Shown: in pieces, positions 27,801 to 34,805 of the stretch
Layout of the letters: each line of letters opens with the position of its first letter
How positions within the stretch are numbered: position 1 is the first letter of the stretch
NCBI RefSeq assembly: GCF_024341905.1
Contig: NZ_BQXY01000010.1
Span: 1-64,000 of the forward strand
Source of the DNA: Clostridium folliculivorans
GTDB taxonomy: Bacteria > Bacillota > Clostridia > Clostridiales > Clostridiaceae
DNA: 64,000 nucleotides
Direction: 5' to 3'
Notes under the pieces: generated by a model
Told to the model about the DNA's origin: nothing
What the model saw: only the letters and a program-made list of their open reading frames with translations
Database searches by the model: none
Made by a program: the position numbers and the translations under genes

Positions 27801-30422
27801 GTTAGAGATGATGTAATTCTAAGACACAAGGAACTTCAAGGATATGATATACCTAGGAGAGAGACTATACTTAGAGAAAGTGCTAATCCAGATAAAGATA
27901 AGGATGAAAAAGATATTAAGTATAATGGATTTAGTAGTTATGAAGGAAGTATAAATTATAAATATAATATAGATGATTTAGATTTCTTTAATGGTTATGG
28001 TGGATTTAAAAAGGATGGCAGTGAGTATGTAGTTGTATTAAATGATCATAGGGATACACCTGCACCTTGGATAAATGTAATATCAAATGGAAATTTTGGA
28101 TTCCATGTTTCTGAAAGTGGATCTGCCTATACTTGGATTGGAAACTCTAGAGAAAACAAGATTACTCCTTGGAATAATGACTGGGTTATGGATACTGCAA
28201 CTGAATGTTTATATTTAAGAGATGATATAAATGAAGAGATATGGAGTATAACCCCTAAACCATTAAGAGATACAGGAGAATATGTTGTAGAACATGGTTT
28301 TGGTTACTCTAGGTTTAGTCATGACTACCATAATATAAGTGGAAAAACTACTATGTTTTGTTCTATGGAAGACAACATAAAAATATTAAAGATAGAACTT
28401 GAAAATAGTGGAGAAGATGAGAGAACAATATCATTATATTATTATGCACAGCTAGTATTAGGTGTTGTTCCTCAACAATCAGCTCAATATGTATCAACTT
28501 ATATTAATGAAATGAATACAAAAGAAAACAGTAAAGATAAAAAAGACAGATTCATATGGGCTAGTAATCCATACTCTGCAAACTTTGGTAACTATAAGAG
28601 CTATCTAAAGTTTTATGGAGGAGATGAAGAGAGCTTTACTGGTGATAGAGTTGAGTTCTTAGGAAGAAATGAAGGCCTTGGTTATCCAGCAGCTTTAAGA
28701 CTGGAGAAACTATCAGATTCAGTAGGAGGAGGCTTGGACCCATGTCTAGGTGCTCAAACTAAGATTACAATAAAGCCAAAAGAAAAGAAAACCTTGATAT
28801 TAATGTTTGGAGCAGAAGAGAGTGTAGAAGCTATAGGAAATGTTATAAATAAATATAGCAACTTAAAATCTGTGGATGATACTTTAACTAAGGTTAAAGA
28901 CTACTGGAAAGGTTTCTTAGGAACAGTTAAGATAAAGACTCCAGATAAATCAATGGATTATATGGTAAATGGATGGTTGATGTATCAAACAATGAGTTGT
29001 AGATACTGGTCAAGAACAGCTTTCTATCAATCTGGTGGAGCTTATGGATACAGAGACCAACTTCAAGATTCATTGTCTTTAGGAATATTAGACCAAACAA
29101 TTACTAGAAACCAAATTCTTAGAAGTGCTTCGAGACAATATGAAGAAGGAGATGTTCAACATTGGTGGCACCCTGTGGTAAACAGTGGTATAAGAACAAG
29201 ATTTAGCGATGACCTATTGTGGTTGCCTTATGTTGTTGCAAAGTATTTAAAATCCACTGGTGACTATAGCGTTTTAGAAGAAGAAGCTCCTTTCTTATAT
29301 GATGAGCCACTTAAAGATGGAGAAGATGAAAGATACTCTGATAGATTTGAATCTAAGTCTTCAGGAACAGTATATGATCACTGCATAAGAGCAATAAGAT
29401 ATGCTTTAAAATATGGAGAGCATAATATACCTTTAATGGGTAGTGGTGACTGGAATGATGGAATGAGCACTGTAGGTAATGAAGGAAAAGGTGAGAGTGT
29501 ATGGCTTGGATGGTTCTTATATGAAATACTAGGAGATTTCACTGAAGTAACTAGTTATAAGAATGACAAGGAGAATACGAAAAACTTCACTAAAAGCAGA
29601 AACTTCATCCTAGAAAATCTTGAAAAGAATGCTTGGGATGGTGGTTGGTACAGAAGAGCATACTTTGATGATGGAACTCCATTAGGTTCTAAAGAGAATG
29701 ATGAATGTAGAATTGACTCCTTAGCACAAAGCTGGGCTGCTATAACTGGTGGTGGAAAGCCAGAAAGAGTTAAAGAAGCTATGGATGCTATCGAGAACAA
29801 TCTAGTAAAAGAAGATAAGGGAATTATACTTCTGTTAAATCCACCATTTAATAACTCAAAATTAGAACCAGGATATATCAAAGGATATGTACCTGGAGTA
29901 AGAGAAAATGGAGGCCAGTACACACATGCTGCAGTGTGGGTTATTGTAGCTATGGCAAAGCTTGGAATGGGCAATAAGGCATGGCAATATTTCAATATGA
30001 TAAATCCAATCAATCATAGTTCTTCAGAATTATCAAGTAAGACCTATAAGGTAGAACCTTATGTAATGGCTGCAGATGTATATCTCCAAGAACCACATGG
30101 AGGTAGAGGAGGCTGGAGCTGGTATACAGGTGCTTCAGGTTGGATGTATAAGGCATCAGTTGAGTATATGCTAGGCTTTAATAGAAGTTATGACAAAGGC
30201 TTCAAGATAGAGCCTTCTATACCAAGTAACTGGAAACAATATGAGATAGAGTACAATAAAGACAATATGCATTATCACATAGTAGTAACACAAGATATTA
30301 ATAAGGCTATTAATTCCAGTGATAAAAAACCATCAAAAACAATTATTTTAGATGGAAAAGTACTCGAAGAAGATATTATTCCATACCTAGACGGAAGTCA
30401 TGAAGTAGAAGTACAGATATAA
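21891..30422 (+). CDS. Cyclic beta-1,2-glucan synthase-like protein (GT84 + glycoamylase-like + GH94)
   Basis: A 2843-residue membrane enzyme built like NdvB/Cgs. The N-terminal helical part holds two membrane segments (about 360-410). A GT-A domain follows with LDADTVLP near residue 576 and HRWIRGDWQ near 720, then four membrane segments (about 755-915). A glycoamylase-like domain has FMVHHQGMSLMSLDN near 1440. Tandem GH94-type sandwich regions lead to a C-terminal (alpha/alpha)6 barrel with the acid motif GSGDWNDGMS near 2518. Family members polymerise glucose from UDP-glucose into beta-1,2-glucan and trim or cyclise it. The in-frame ATG at 21930 has a better ribosome site (AGAAGGAGA) and may be the true start. 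Monocistronic. Confidence 0.88.
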   Translation: MKILDSVNCRRRIMYSLKESYSRILENYQYINQQVKENKDIVGAAEWLLDNIYVIEKEYKTIKINMPWGYFENLPLVSGEESCPKIYLLAKDLLKSNDGKVEEHDTINFLKGCDDKEYITLGELWAFPLMLRVALIEGIATVTDKLAYIQKEKERGEELAYRIIDSSNNDSLADTVEEIGKNDEKFSIEMGEKLFRVLRDNSIDNDELYKVLEKKITKEENFEDAITGEFIRENKLQLSMGNYITSLRTIDAISWKYVFDSVSRIEKLLSEDPEGTYSNMDFDSKDFYRHRVEEISRETSKEEWKVVEEALKLCEIAKSFENERYKAHVGYYLLDQGEKDLEKSIGKFRSRKAVAPGRFILYQICLIILCEIIVVSLAYAFDPYMSMGELVTGALIVLLPVSEVVIGFMNWSITKLYKPDFLPKLDFEKSIPEDSRTLVVIPAIFSSGRKVKELMDSLEVYYIANKDDNFYFALLGDLADSNNEEEETDKDINYVGNEAAKLLNQKYFKGKPEHFFFFNRKRVFNDRDNIWMGWERKRGKLMEFMAILRNDRETSYNVISGNIDELKKAKYLITLDADTVLPMGAGKKLVGAMAHILNSAIVSNDGRVIRGYGIMQPKVDMKIEASEKTIFTQIFAGDGGIDVYSSAASDSYQDLFKEGIFTGKGIINIDTFYNILKDEIPENTVLSHDLLEGSYTRCALLTDVNVVDGYPASYKASCMRSHRWIRGDWQILPWLFNKKLKLLSRWQIFDNLRRSIVAPWIVISLFITVIVLKNGMLWDIFTLLGVISLVAFAFTDMMITPKYKKKDILRSLKQVLLTITFLPNQCVIMLDAIIRTIYRATISKKNMLQWQTSADVEAACSKDLYSYFKYMWLSSFIGVLYLIATFNKSISLGSTNLLIAILWIISPLIGYLISKEDRNVATTFNEIPEKDKLLIRTLSRRTWAYYEDFVNEENNYLAPDNFQEDPNNGVAFRTSPTNMAMGLMSNIVARDMGYITLFDTVYRIEKILNSMDKLDKYHGHFLNWYDTRTRTPLWPRYVSTVDSGNLVGYLWVIEEALGEYLKKPLISDNQRSSLIDTMSIIEEEIKDNGIFKLEKDTIRSEDMSLKNYMETLKDVVDKCLNIELENKQKELYWVTKLKKEAIMKLAELGEIIESCNEENDDDVRLNELGNILLKVPVTNLEAALSNSLAIKSQSNNKEIQIKTSPAADLIAKINNIIGRLDVMASETDFKVLYNSHRKIFSIGYDMENNTLGDNCYDLLASEARAASFIAIAKGDVEYEHWFKLGRAITTAFGIKSLVSWSGTMFEYFMPALIMKNYEGTLWDLTYNSVIEAQKIYASKRGIPWGISESAFYHFDVAMNYQYKAFGVPGIGLKRGLVDELVVSPYSTVMALSFAPLSSIENMNTLINKDMIGRYGFYEAIDFTEERVTRGKQESPVKCFMVHHQGMSLMSLDNFVNENILQERFHKLPQVKAFELLLQEKQGYHEIFTRKQQFDLPEIKAEQEPLIVREYSSATENPEVLLLSNGSYSTIITNSGSGLSKKGEMTVNRWKSDTTDEGGGVLFYIKNLNSNEYWSPSYEPCRVDGDEEVVQFTLDKAFFKRSVGNIESSMEVCVSSQYDAEVRKITLKNNSESVRNIEITSYMEVTLAPFSADVVHPTFSNLFITTEYDEDNRCVIAKRRPRAKGQKQHHLVQKVVSDGDIIGAVSYETARADFIGRNRNLRAPRAMDNDTALNNSAGIILDPIISMRVMVKVPPKQKVSVSYVTIAGDSREEVMKIANKYTDNSSSERAFIGATQQVALEMKYLGIKSFQANLFQSLASNILFLTTWRRENEKYIKALSKHQRDLWPYGISGDLPVLMLVIKEEADMDLLRQVINMHYYWRSKGLKSDLLIYNDEETSYDLPVQKNIIEQVNTSQSRDYWNKPGGIYLHSKSTLGDEMRDFLLGIAKLVISSDKGTLLNQMKQWEANDKKVRDDVILRHKELQGYDIPRRETILRESANPDKDKDEKDIKYNGFSSYEGSINYKYNIDDLDFFNGYGGFKKDGSEYVVVLNDHRDTPAPWINVISNGNFGFHVSESGSAYTWIGNSRENKITPWNNDWVMDTATECLYLRDDINEEIWSITPKPLRDTGEYVVEHGFGYSRFSHDYHNISGKTTMFCSMEDNIKILKIELENSGEDERTISLYYYAQLVLGVVPQQSAQYVSTYINEMNTKENSKDKKDRFIWASNPYSANFGNYKSYLKFYGGDEESFTGDRVEFLGRNEGLGYPAALRLEKLSDSVGGGLDPCLGAQTKITIKPKEKKTLILMFGAEESVEAIGNVINKYSNLKSVDDTLTKVKDYWKGFLGTVKIKTPDKSMDYMVNGWLMYQTMSCRYWSRTAFYQSGGAYGYRDQLQDSLSLGILDQTITRNQILRSASRQYEEGDVQHWWHPVVNSGIRTRFSDDLLWLPYVVAKYLKSTGDYSVLEEEAPFLYDEPLKDGEDERYSDRFESKSSGTVYDHCIRAIRYALKYGEHNIPLMGSGDWNDGMSTVGNEGKGESVWLGWFLYEILGDFTEVTSYKNDKENTKNFTKSRNFILENLEKNAWDGGWYRRAYFDDGTPLGSKENDECRIDSLAQSWAAITGGGKPERVKEAMDAIENNLVKEDKGIILLLNPPFNNSKLEPGYIKGYVPGVRENGGQYTHAAVWVIVAMAKLGMGNKAWQYFNMINPINHSSSELSSKTYKVEPYVMAADVYLQEPHGGRGGWSWYTGASGWMYKASVEYMLGFNRSYDKGFKIEPSIPSNWKQYEIEYNKDNMHYHIVVTQDINKAINSSDKKPSKTIILDGKVLEEDIIPYLDGSHEVEVQI

Positions 30423-30435
30423 GCTTAGATTAAAG

Positions 30436-30528
30436 ATTAACCATTTCAATCCAAATCTATCTTAAAAGTTTTCACGGCTCCTCATGAGCAAATTTAGTGA
30501 TATAGATTTAAGTATGAAGTGGTTCATA
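30436..30528. repeat. Palindromic repeat, family A (diverged copy)
   Basis: The arms GATTAACCATTTCA and TATGAAGTGGTTCATAG are inverted. The middle contains a further imperfect hairpin around CTCCTCATGAG. It directly follows the glucan synthase gene and abuts a family B copy. Confidence 0.55.
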
Positions 30529-30534
30529 GATAAA

Positions 30535-30630
30535 GAGTTCCTATATCAAAACTTAATTTATACTTGTTTGAAAATCCCGGCTTCTGCGGATTTTCGGGCA
30601 TGTATGAATTGATAGTTGAGTTAGGAACTC
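30535..30630. repeat. Palindromic repeat, family B (best copy)
   Basis: 96 bp from GAGTTCCTA to TAGGAACTC. The inner arms AATTTATACTTG and CATGTATGAATT lead to the hairpin GAAAATCCCG...CGGATTTTC. Almost the whole length is self-complementary. No coding potential. Confidence 0.7.
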
Positions 30631-30634
30631 TATA

Positions 30635-30686
30635 AAAATGCATGTTCAAAAATCACAACTAGTGATTTAGAACATGCATTTTACTT
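30635..30686. terminator. Bidirectional terminator between convergent genes
   Basis: AAAATGCATGTTC...AAATCAC and GTGATTT...GAACATGCATTTT form a long stem with T-rich flanks on both strands. It serves the glucan synthase gene and the converging small gene. Confidence 0.8.
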
Positions 30687-30692
30687 TAGTAT

Positions 30693-30770
30693 ATTAATTC
30701 TTTGCGTAAGCTCATTAAAGCATCGGATGATTAACCACTTAATTTCAACGCAACGCTTTAATAGCACCTT
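30693..30770. repeat. Repeat family C, uninterrupted copy
   Basis: TTAATTCTTTGCGTAAGCTC, ATTAA, AGCATCGG and TTAACCACTTAATTT are contiguous. This is the arrangement without the insert that is seen at 13995. The copy runs up to the 3' end of the small minus-strand gene. Confidence 0.65.
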
Positions 30771-30772
30771 TT

Positions 30773-30991
30773 TTAATCTGAGTCCTGATCTTCATATAAG
30801 GATTGGTCAGTATAATCAAATTCCATATATGAAATGTTATTTGATACAATTGGATCTGTCTTAGGATTAGGCAATTTAGTATAAGTATTTCCGGTCTTAG
30901 AAAGAGAGGTTAAGTCATGTCCTTCAGGTGAATACCAATCTCTATCATTTGGTAAATAAGTTTTATTAGTAACTTTACTTTTGTTTGTCAT
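30773..30991 (-). CDS. Small hydrophilic protein of unknown function
   Basis: 72 residues from the ATG at 30991, which has AAAGGAG 8 nt upstream on the minus strand. A longer start at 31000 overlaps that site. The composition is polar, with Asn, Thr and Lys at the N-terminus (TNKSKVTNKTYLPNDRDWY) and a very acidic tail (LYEDQDSD). There is no signal peptide, membrane segment or known motif. The good ribosome site and the downstream terminator support a real gene. A family A palindrome lies immediately upstream. Confidence 0.6.
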   Translation of the reverse strand: MTNKSKVTNKTYLPNDRDWYSPEGHDLTSLSKTGNTYTKLPNPKTDPIVSNNISYMEFDYTDQSLYEDQDSD

Positions 30992-31013
30992 AAATATCAC
31001 TCCTTTAGTTTTT

Positions 31014-31069
31014 AAGATGTACTACTTCGAGTCAAAAATATAAACTTAAATATGAAGTAGTTTATCTTT
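31014..31069. repeat. Palindromic repeat, family A (short copy)
   Basis: The arms AGATGTACTACTTCG and ATGAAGTAGTTTATCT enclose about 25 bp of AT-rich DNA. On the minus strand it ends about 23 nt before the start codon at 30991. Confidence 0.6.
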
Positions 31070-31186
31070 AGTATTTCAAATTGTACTAATTTTATATTGT
31101 AAAAAAACTCCATGAAATTTATAATATTAATAGGAATATATATTTAATTAGTCCAGATTAAGGATATAGATTTAAAATACTCAATT

Positions 31187-31265
31187 AAAGATGTACCACT
31201 TATATAGGAAATCTATTTTCAGACTCCTTTAGATTTTGAGAAAAGAATTTAGAGATATGGCTATG
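31187..31265. repeat. Family A-like repeat, left part
   Basis: AAAGATGTACCACTT, then AAATCTATTTTCAGACTCC and GATTTTGAGAAAAGAATTT follow the family A order, but the right arm is decayed. It lies about 170 bp before the desulfoferrodoxin gene. The rest of 31070-31436 is AT-rich DNA without a clear promoter. Confidence 0.4.
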
Positions 31266-31436
31266 TAAAAGGAATTACTAAAATTAATTGTCTATACTGG
31301 AGACTCTATATGAATGAGCTATTAGAATTAAATAATTTTTTTAGATGTAGTGGTCATCTAATATATGTTTAATAAATATATATATTAATTGGGATTAAAG
31401 TAAATTCCATCACATAATGAGTAGGAGGAGAATTAT

Positions 31437-31820
31437 ATGACAGAAGTAAATCAAGTATACAAATGTGAAGTGTGTGGTAACATTGTTGAGGTAGTAAATC
31501 AAGCTGGTGGAACATTGGTTTGCTGTGGAAAGCCAATGACTCTTAAGAAAGAAAATACAACTGATGGAGCAAAAGAAAAACATGTTCCAGTAGTAGAAGC
31601 TGTTGAAGGTGGAGTATTAGTTAAGGTTGGAGAAGTAGCACATCCAATGACAGAAGAACACTTAATACAGTGGATAGAAGTTATCACTGAGTCAAAAGTA
31701 TTAAGAAGTACATTAAAAGCTGGAGACAAGCCAGAAGCTTATTTCAAGACTGGTGATGAAAAAGTAGTAGCAGTTAGAGAATACTGTAACTTACATGGAT
31801 TATGGAAAGTAGAACTATAA
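31437..31820 (+). CDS. dfx: Desulfoferrodoxin (superoxide reductase, 2Fe-SOR type)
   Basis: 127 residues. The N-terminal desulforedoxin domain has CEVCG and VCCGKPM, four Cys for the Fe(SCys)4 centre. The catalytic domain provides the His4Cys1 iron ligands: EKHVPVVE, VAHPMTEEHLIQW and CNLHGLW. It reduces superoxide to hydrogen peroxide in anaerobes, taking electrons from rubredoxin-type donors. The ATG follows AGGAGGAGAATTAT, a very strong site. Monocistronic with its own terminator. Confidence 0.96.
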   Translation: MTEVNQVYKCEVCGNIVEVVNQAGGTLVCCGKPMTLKKENTTDGAKEKHVPVVEAVEGGVLVKVGEVAHPMTEEHLIQWIEVITESKVLRSTLKAGDKPEAYFKTGDEKVVAVREYCNLHGLWKVEL

Positions 31821-31841
31821 GAAAATAGCAATGTAAAATTT

Positions 31842-31869
31842 AAAGGAAGCGAAGAAGCTTCCTTTTTTG
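31842..31869 (+). terminator. Terminator after desulfoferrodoxin
   Basis: AAAGGAAGC pairs with GCTTCCTTT and runs into six Ts. The remaining DNA to 32145 is gene-free. Confidence 0.85.
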
Positions 31870-32145
31870 CGGCATTGCACCACTAATTATTAGTGTTAAA
31901 ACTTGGAGCATATCTAAAAACTTAATAGCAAATTATATAAAGAATTCCTATATCGAAATTTTATAAACAAAACTTAACATTAAAATTAACTTATAGACTT
32001 GGGTAAGAATGTAGAATATTTGTTATAATAAACATATAGATAAATTGGTCCACAATAAAACTTGCAAAATAAAGACTGTACCTAAATTGCATATTTATCC
32101 GTACTTATAAAGTCTTTAAATATCAATGAAATTGGTATATCTAAA

Positions 32146-32243
32146 GATGAAATACTTCAATCCGAAACTATTTTCAAAACTCCTCTGGGTTCTTAGAGGA
32201 GAATTTGAAAATATAATTTTAATTATGAAGTGATTCATCTATA
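32146..32243. repeat. Palindromic repeat, family A (full copy)
   Basis: The outer arms are GATGAAATACTTCA and TGAAGTGATTCATC. The second stem is CTATTTTCAAA/TTTGAAAATA, and the apical hairpin CTCCTCT...AGAGGAG encloses GGGTTCTT. It ends about 33 nt before the start of the HAD phosphatase gene. Confidence 0.75.
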
Positions 32244-32272
32244 TATAGTAATAAATAGGAGAGGATGAACTA

Positions 32273-33100
32273 GTGATGAAATATAAATTAATATGCTTAG
32301 ACATGGATGGTACGCTTTTAAGTAGTCCAAGTACCATAAGCGAAGAGAATAGAAAGGCCGTATTGCAGGCTTATAATAAAGGGATAAAAATTGCTATAAC
32401 CACTGGAAGATTATTCACGTCAGCAAAATATTATGCAGATTTAATCGGTATAAAGGTGCCAATAGTTGCATCAAATGGTGCATATGTTAGAGAAAAAGAT
32501 AGAGAAGAAGTAATATACAAATCTTCACTTAATGATGATCAATTAGAAAGAATCCACGAGGTTATAAAAAAGTATGATCTTTTAACATATTTTAATACTC
32601 ATGATACATTAATATCAGAGAGTGTTGTAGGTGAAAATCATGGCTATAAGGTTAATAATAAGGAACTACCAGAAGAAAGCAGAATAAAATTCGACGAAGG
32701 AACAGATTTTAAAGAAGCCTTTAAAAGACATGAAGGTGAGATTCTTAAAGCTATATGCGTTGAAGAAGTAGATATAGATAGGCTGATGAAAGCTAAAGCA
32801 GAGTTAAGGCAATATAAAGATCTTGAAGTAGTAAGTTCATGGACTAACAACTTTGAGGTAATGAACGCTGGTACATCAAAGGGAAGCGCAGTAAAGAACT
32901 TGGCAGAAATGCTTGATATAAAACAAGAAGAGATAATATGCATAGGAGATAGCGAAAATGATTTATCTATGATAAGATATGCAGGTCTTGGTATCGCTAT
33001 GGGCAATGCACCAGATGACATTAAAAAAGAAGCAGATTATGTTACTGATACAAATGTAAATTCAGGAGTAGCAAAAGCTATAGAAAAGTTTGCTCTGTAA
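32273..33100 (+). CDS. HAD-superfamily Cof-type phosphatase
   Basis: 275 residues. HAD motif I is DMDGTLLS near residue 9, motif II is TTGRLF near 44, motif III uses the Lys in GTSKGSAVKNL near 203, and motif IV is IGDSENDLSM near 222. The large C2 cap between motifs II and III marks the Cof/YidA group, which dephosphorylates sugar phosphates and cofactors such as PLP or FMN. The substrate here is unknown. The start is GTG at 32273 or ATG at 32276; GGAGAGG fits both. A family A palindrome forms its leader. Confidence 0.9.
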   Translation: MMKYKLICLDMDGTLLSSPSTISEENRKAVLQAYNKGIKIAITTGRLFTSAKYYADLIGIKVPIVASNGAYVREKDREEVIYKSSLNDDQLERIHEVIKKYDLLTYFNTHDTLISESVVGENHGYKVNNKELPEESRIKFDEGTDFKEAFKRHEGEILKAICVEEVDIDRLMKAKAELRQYKDLEVVSSWTNNFEVMNAGTSKGSAVKNLAEMLDIKQEEIICIGDSENDLSMIRYAGLGIAMGNAPDDIKKEADYVTDTNVNSGVAKAIEKFAL

Positions 33101-33113
33101 GAAAGTAATAATT

Positions 33114-33192
33114 AGAAGAGCTGTGAGATGAAGCACATCTAAGATGTTATATACCTAGCATTTTAGAATATCTTCAAAAGCAGCTCTTTTTT
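33114..33192 (+). terminator. Terminator after the HAD gene
   Basis: AGAAGAGCTG pairs with CAGCTCTTTT across a long loop that itself contains a CATCT/AGATG hairpin. A T run follows. Confidence 0.6.
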
Positions 33193-33247
33193 CTTTATTT
33201 ATATATAATTTTGTGCTTTTTAATTTCAATATGGTGAGTTAATAATA

Positions 33248-33309
33248 TGGATAAACCAGTTCTAAATAGAATCTTTATTTGGATAAGTTCTAATATGAAG
33301 TGGTACATC
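33248..33309. repeat. Palindromic repeat, family A (short copy)
   Basis: The arms GGATAAACCAGTTC and GAAGTGGTACATCC bound 62 bp, with an inner AGAATC/TAAGTTCT region. It lies 160 bp before a full family A copy. Confidence 0.5.
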
Positions 33310-33469
33310 CATATATGTAAATAAATCGTGTATAGATAAATCATAATAAGTATTAGTAAGATAATTAGTGATACTTATTTATACTTTTATAGTAAAAAGT
33401 TAATCTTAAGGTAAAATTTATATTAGAACTATTTAATAAATTTTCCAATTGTTATAAAATAAATAAAGA

Positions 33470-33567
33470 TGAAACACTTCAATCCGAAAGCTATTTTCAA
33501 AACTCTTCTGGGTTCTGAGAATAGAATTTGAAAATATAAATTTAATTATGAAGTGGTTCATCTATAT
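33470..33567. repeat. Palindromic repeat, family A (full copy) leading the ATP-grasp operon
   Basis: The arms are GATGAAACACTTCA and TGAAGTGGTTCATC. The inner stem is CTATTTTCAAA/TTTGAAAATA. The apical hairpin CTCTTCT/AGAATAG has a C-G to T-A pair change against the 32146 copy. It ends about 28 nt before the first start codon of the operon. Confidence 0.75.
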
Positions 33568-33594
33568 TAAATTTCAAATTTAGAGGTGAAGACA

Positions 33595-33798
33595 ATGTAT
33601 GGAATAACTCAATGTTATATTTATAATTCAATAGAGTCTTACAATGGTGAGGCACCAGACGTTACAGTGGAAGTAAAAGATGTTAAGCAAAGCGGAGATT
33701 ACCTTACTCTTCAAGATACAAGTGGATACACTCATATCGTGAATTTGACTAGAGTTTTTGCAGTGACTTATAAAGCAGGGCAAAGCACTGGATATTAA
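33595..33798 (+). CDS. Small protein of unknown function, first gene of the ATP-grasp operon
   Basis: 67 residues from the ATG at 33595, 6 nt after AGAGGTG; the GTG nine bases earlier overlaps that site. The protein looks beta-rich: YGITQCYIYNSIESY, then VTVEVKDVKQSGDYLTLQDT and HIVNLTRVFAVTY. There is no signal peptide or membrane segment. It is followed after 14 bp by the 208-residue gene, and the whole set to 37978 reads as one operon. No family was recognised. Confidence 0.7.
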   Translation: MYGITQCYIYNSIESYNGEAPDVTVEVKDVKQSGDYLTLQDTSGYTHIVNLTRVFAVTYKAGQSTGY

Positions 33799-33812
33799 AG
33801 CAGGAGATAAAA

Positions 33813-34439
33813 ATGCGACGAACAGAAATAGATATTTACAAAGTGTATGATAACTGGCAGAAGGGGTTAGAAGAATTTCAATGTTACTTCAAAGTGACCC
33901 CCTTTGCTACCATGAAAAATTATTCTGATTTTTCATTAGATAATACTATTTCTCCTAGTAGTGATAGTATAGATAAATTCAACAAATTAAAACATAGATT
34001 TGAAGATGATAGCCTGTATATTATTGATTTCGAAGCAAGCTTGGCTTTAGACCTAGCACTATTATTAAATAACGAAGTGAAAGTAAAACCAATTTTATCA
34101 TTTAATCATATCTTCCATACTTTCGGGATTGTTGGAGATGAGGGGATGGCTCAGAAATTACTAGTATATAGTGATAGCTTAGAACTTATAAAACCGAAAG
34201 TATATTGTTTTGTATTGGACAAAGACAGATATAGGGAAGATTATACATGTGATTATATGAAATTCAATAATCAATATGAGATAACTGAAGAGGAATTACC
34301 TCCTGCCGATATGTTAGAAGCAATTGGTATAAAAAATATTGTATATATTTCTGAAGGTTATGTAAAAGAGGATGTAAAGTATTATTTAGAATATTTAAGA
34401 AAAAGTGAATTGGATGTTGAAGAAATTTTAGAGTTTTAA
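33813..34439 (+). CDS. Protein of unknown function in the ATP-grasp operon
   Basis: 208 residues, acidic, soluble. No signal peptide or membrane segment is seen. Alternating hydrophobic strands (LYIIDFEASLALDLALLL, VKPILSFNHIFHTFG, KVYCFVLDKDRY, NIVYISEGYV) suggest an alpha/beta fold. No catalytic motif was recognised. The ATG follows CAGGAGATAAAA. It sits between two small genes in the operon, and its closeness to the ATP-grasp gene suggests it supplies or handles a substrate, but this is only an inference from position. Confidence 0.65.
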   Translation: MRRTEIDIYKVYDNWQKGLEEFQCYFKVTPFATMKNYSDFSLDNTISPSSDSIDKFNKLKHRFEDDSLYIIDFEASLALDLALLLNNEVKVKPILSFNHIFHTFGIVGDEGMAQKLLVYSDSLELIKPKVYCFVLDKDRYREDYTCDYMKFNNQYEITEEELPPADMLEAIGIKNIVYISEGYVKEDVKYYLEYLRKSELDVEEILEF

Positions 34440-34453
34440 GGGAGATATGTTAA

Positions 34454-34786
34454 ATGGATGACAAGTGGAAAAAAAGAGCTTTAGCATTGTCCGTTGCAAC
34501 TGCAGTAAGCTTAGCAAGTCCTTTGTACAGTGAGGGAAAGTTGATTGTTAAAGCAAACTCTAATAATAGTCTTTCAGAAGATGAAGAGCAGGAAACAGTG
34601 GATCAATTTGAGAAGGATGACGCCTATCATGGTACAGGTTCTACTGCAATAATATTTCCATCAAATGTGCCTATACTACTTAGAGGAAAGGCAACAAAGT
34701 TTTCTTCTGACAGCTGGAAGGCATGGCAAGATGGAAAAGGGCTTTATGGGTACAAAAACGATAGAATGACAAGCTCCTCAAGTTAA
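34454..34786 (+). CDS. Small, probably exported protein with Ser-rich C-terminus
   Basis: 110 residues. A basic start (MDDKWKKR) and a hydrophobic stretch (ALALSVATAVSLASPLYS) look like a signal peptide, with possible cleavage near residue 26-35. The mature part is acidic (SEDEEQETVDQFEKDD), then FPSNVPILLRGKATKF, and ends TSSSS. In the E. coli YgiB/YgiC arrangement an ATP-grasp gene of the same family neighbours a small envelope protein; by analogy this could be the acceptor of the modification. No homology to YgiB was established. Confidence 0.65.
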   Translation: MDDKWKKRALALSVATAVSLASPLYSEGKLIVKANSNNSLSEDEEQETVDQFEKDDAYHGTGSTAIIFPSNVPILLRGKATKFSSDSWKAWQDGKGLYGYKNDRMTSSSS

Positions 34787-34805
34787 AGATGAAAGAGTGA
34801 TTCTT

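Noticed and set aside
29555..30013. 152-codon minus-strand ORF inside the glucan synthase gene
   Set aside because: It lies antisense in a region with clear GH94 coding sequence and has no ribosome site or family.
31187..31265. Full family A copy before desulfoferrodoxin
   Set aside because: The left arm and body match, but the right arm has decayed, so it is listed only as a weak partial copy.
32190..32220. TPP-riboswitch-like CTGAGA in family A repeats
   Set aside because: Only the short motif matches; the second conserved TPP region is absent and the fold is a simple nested palindrome.
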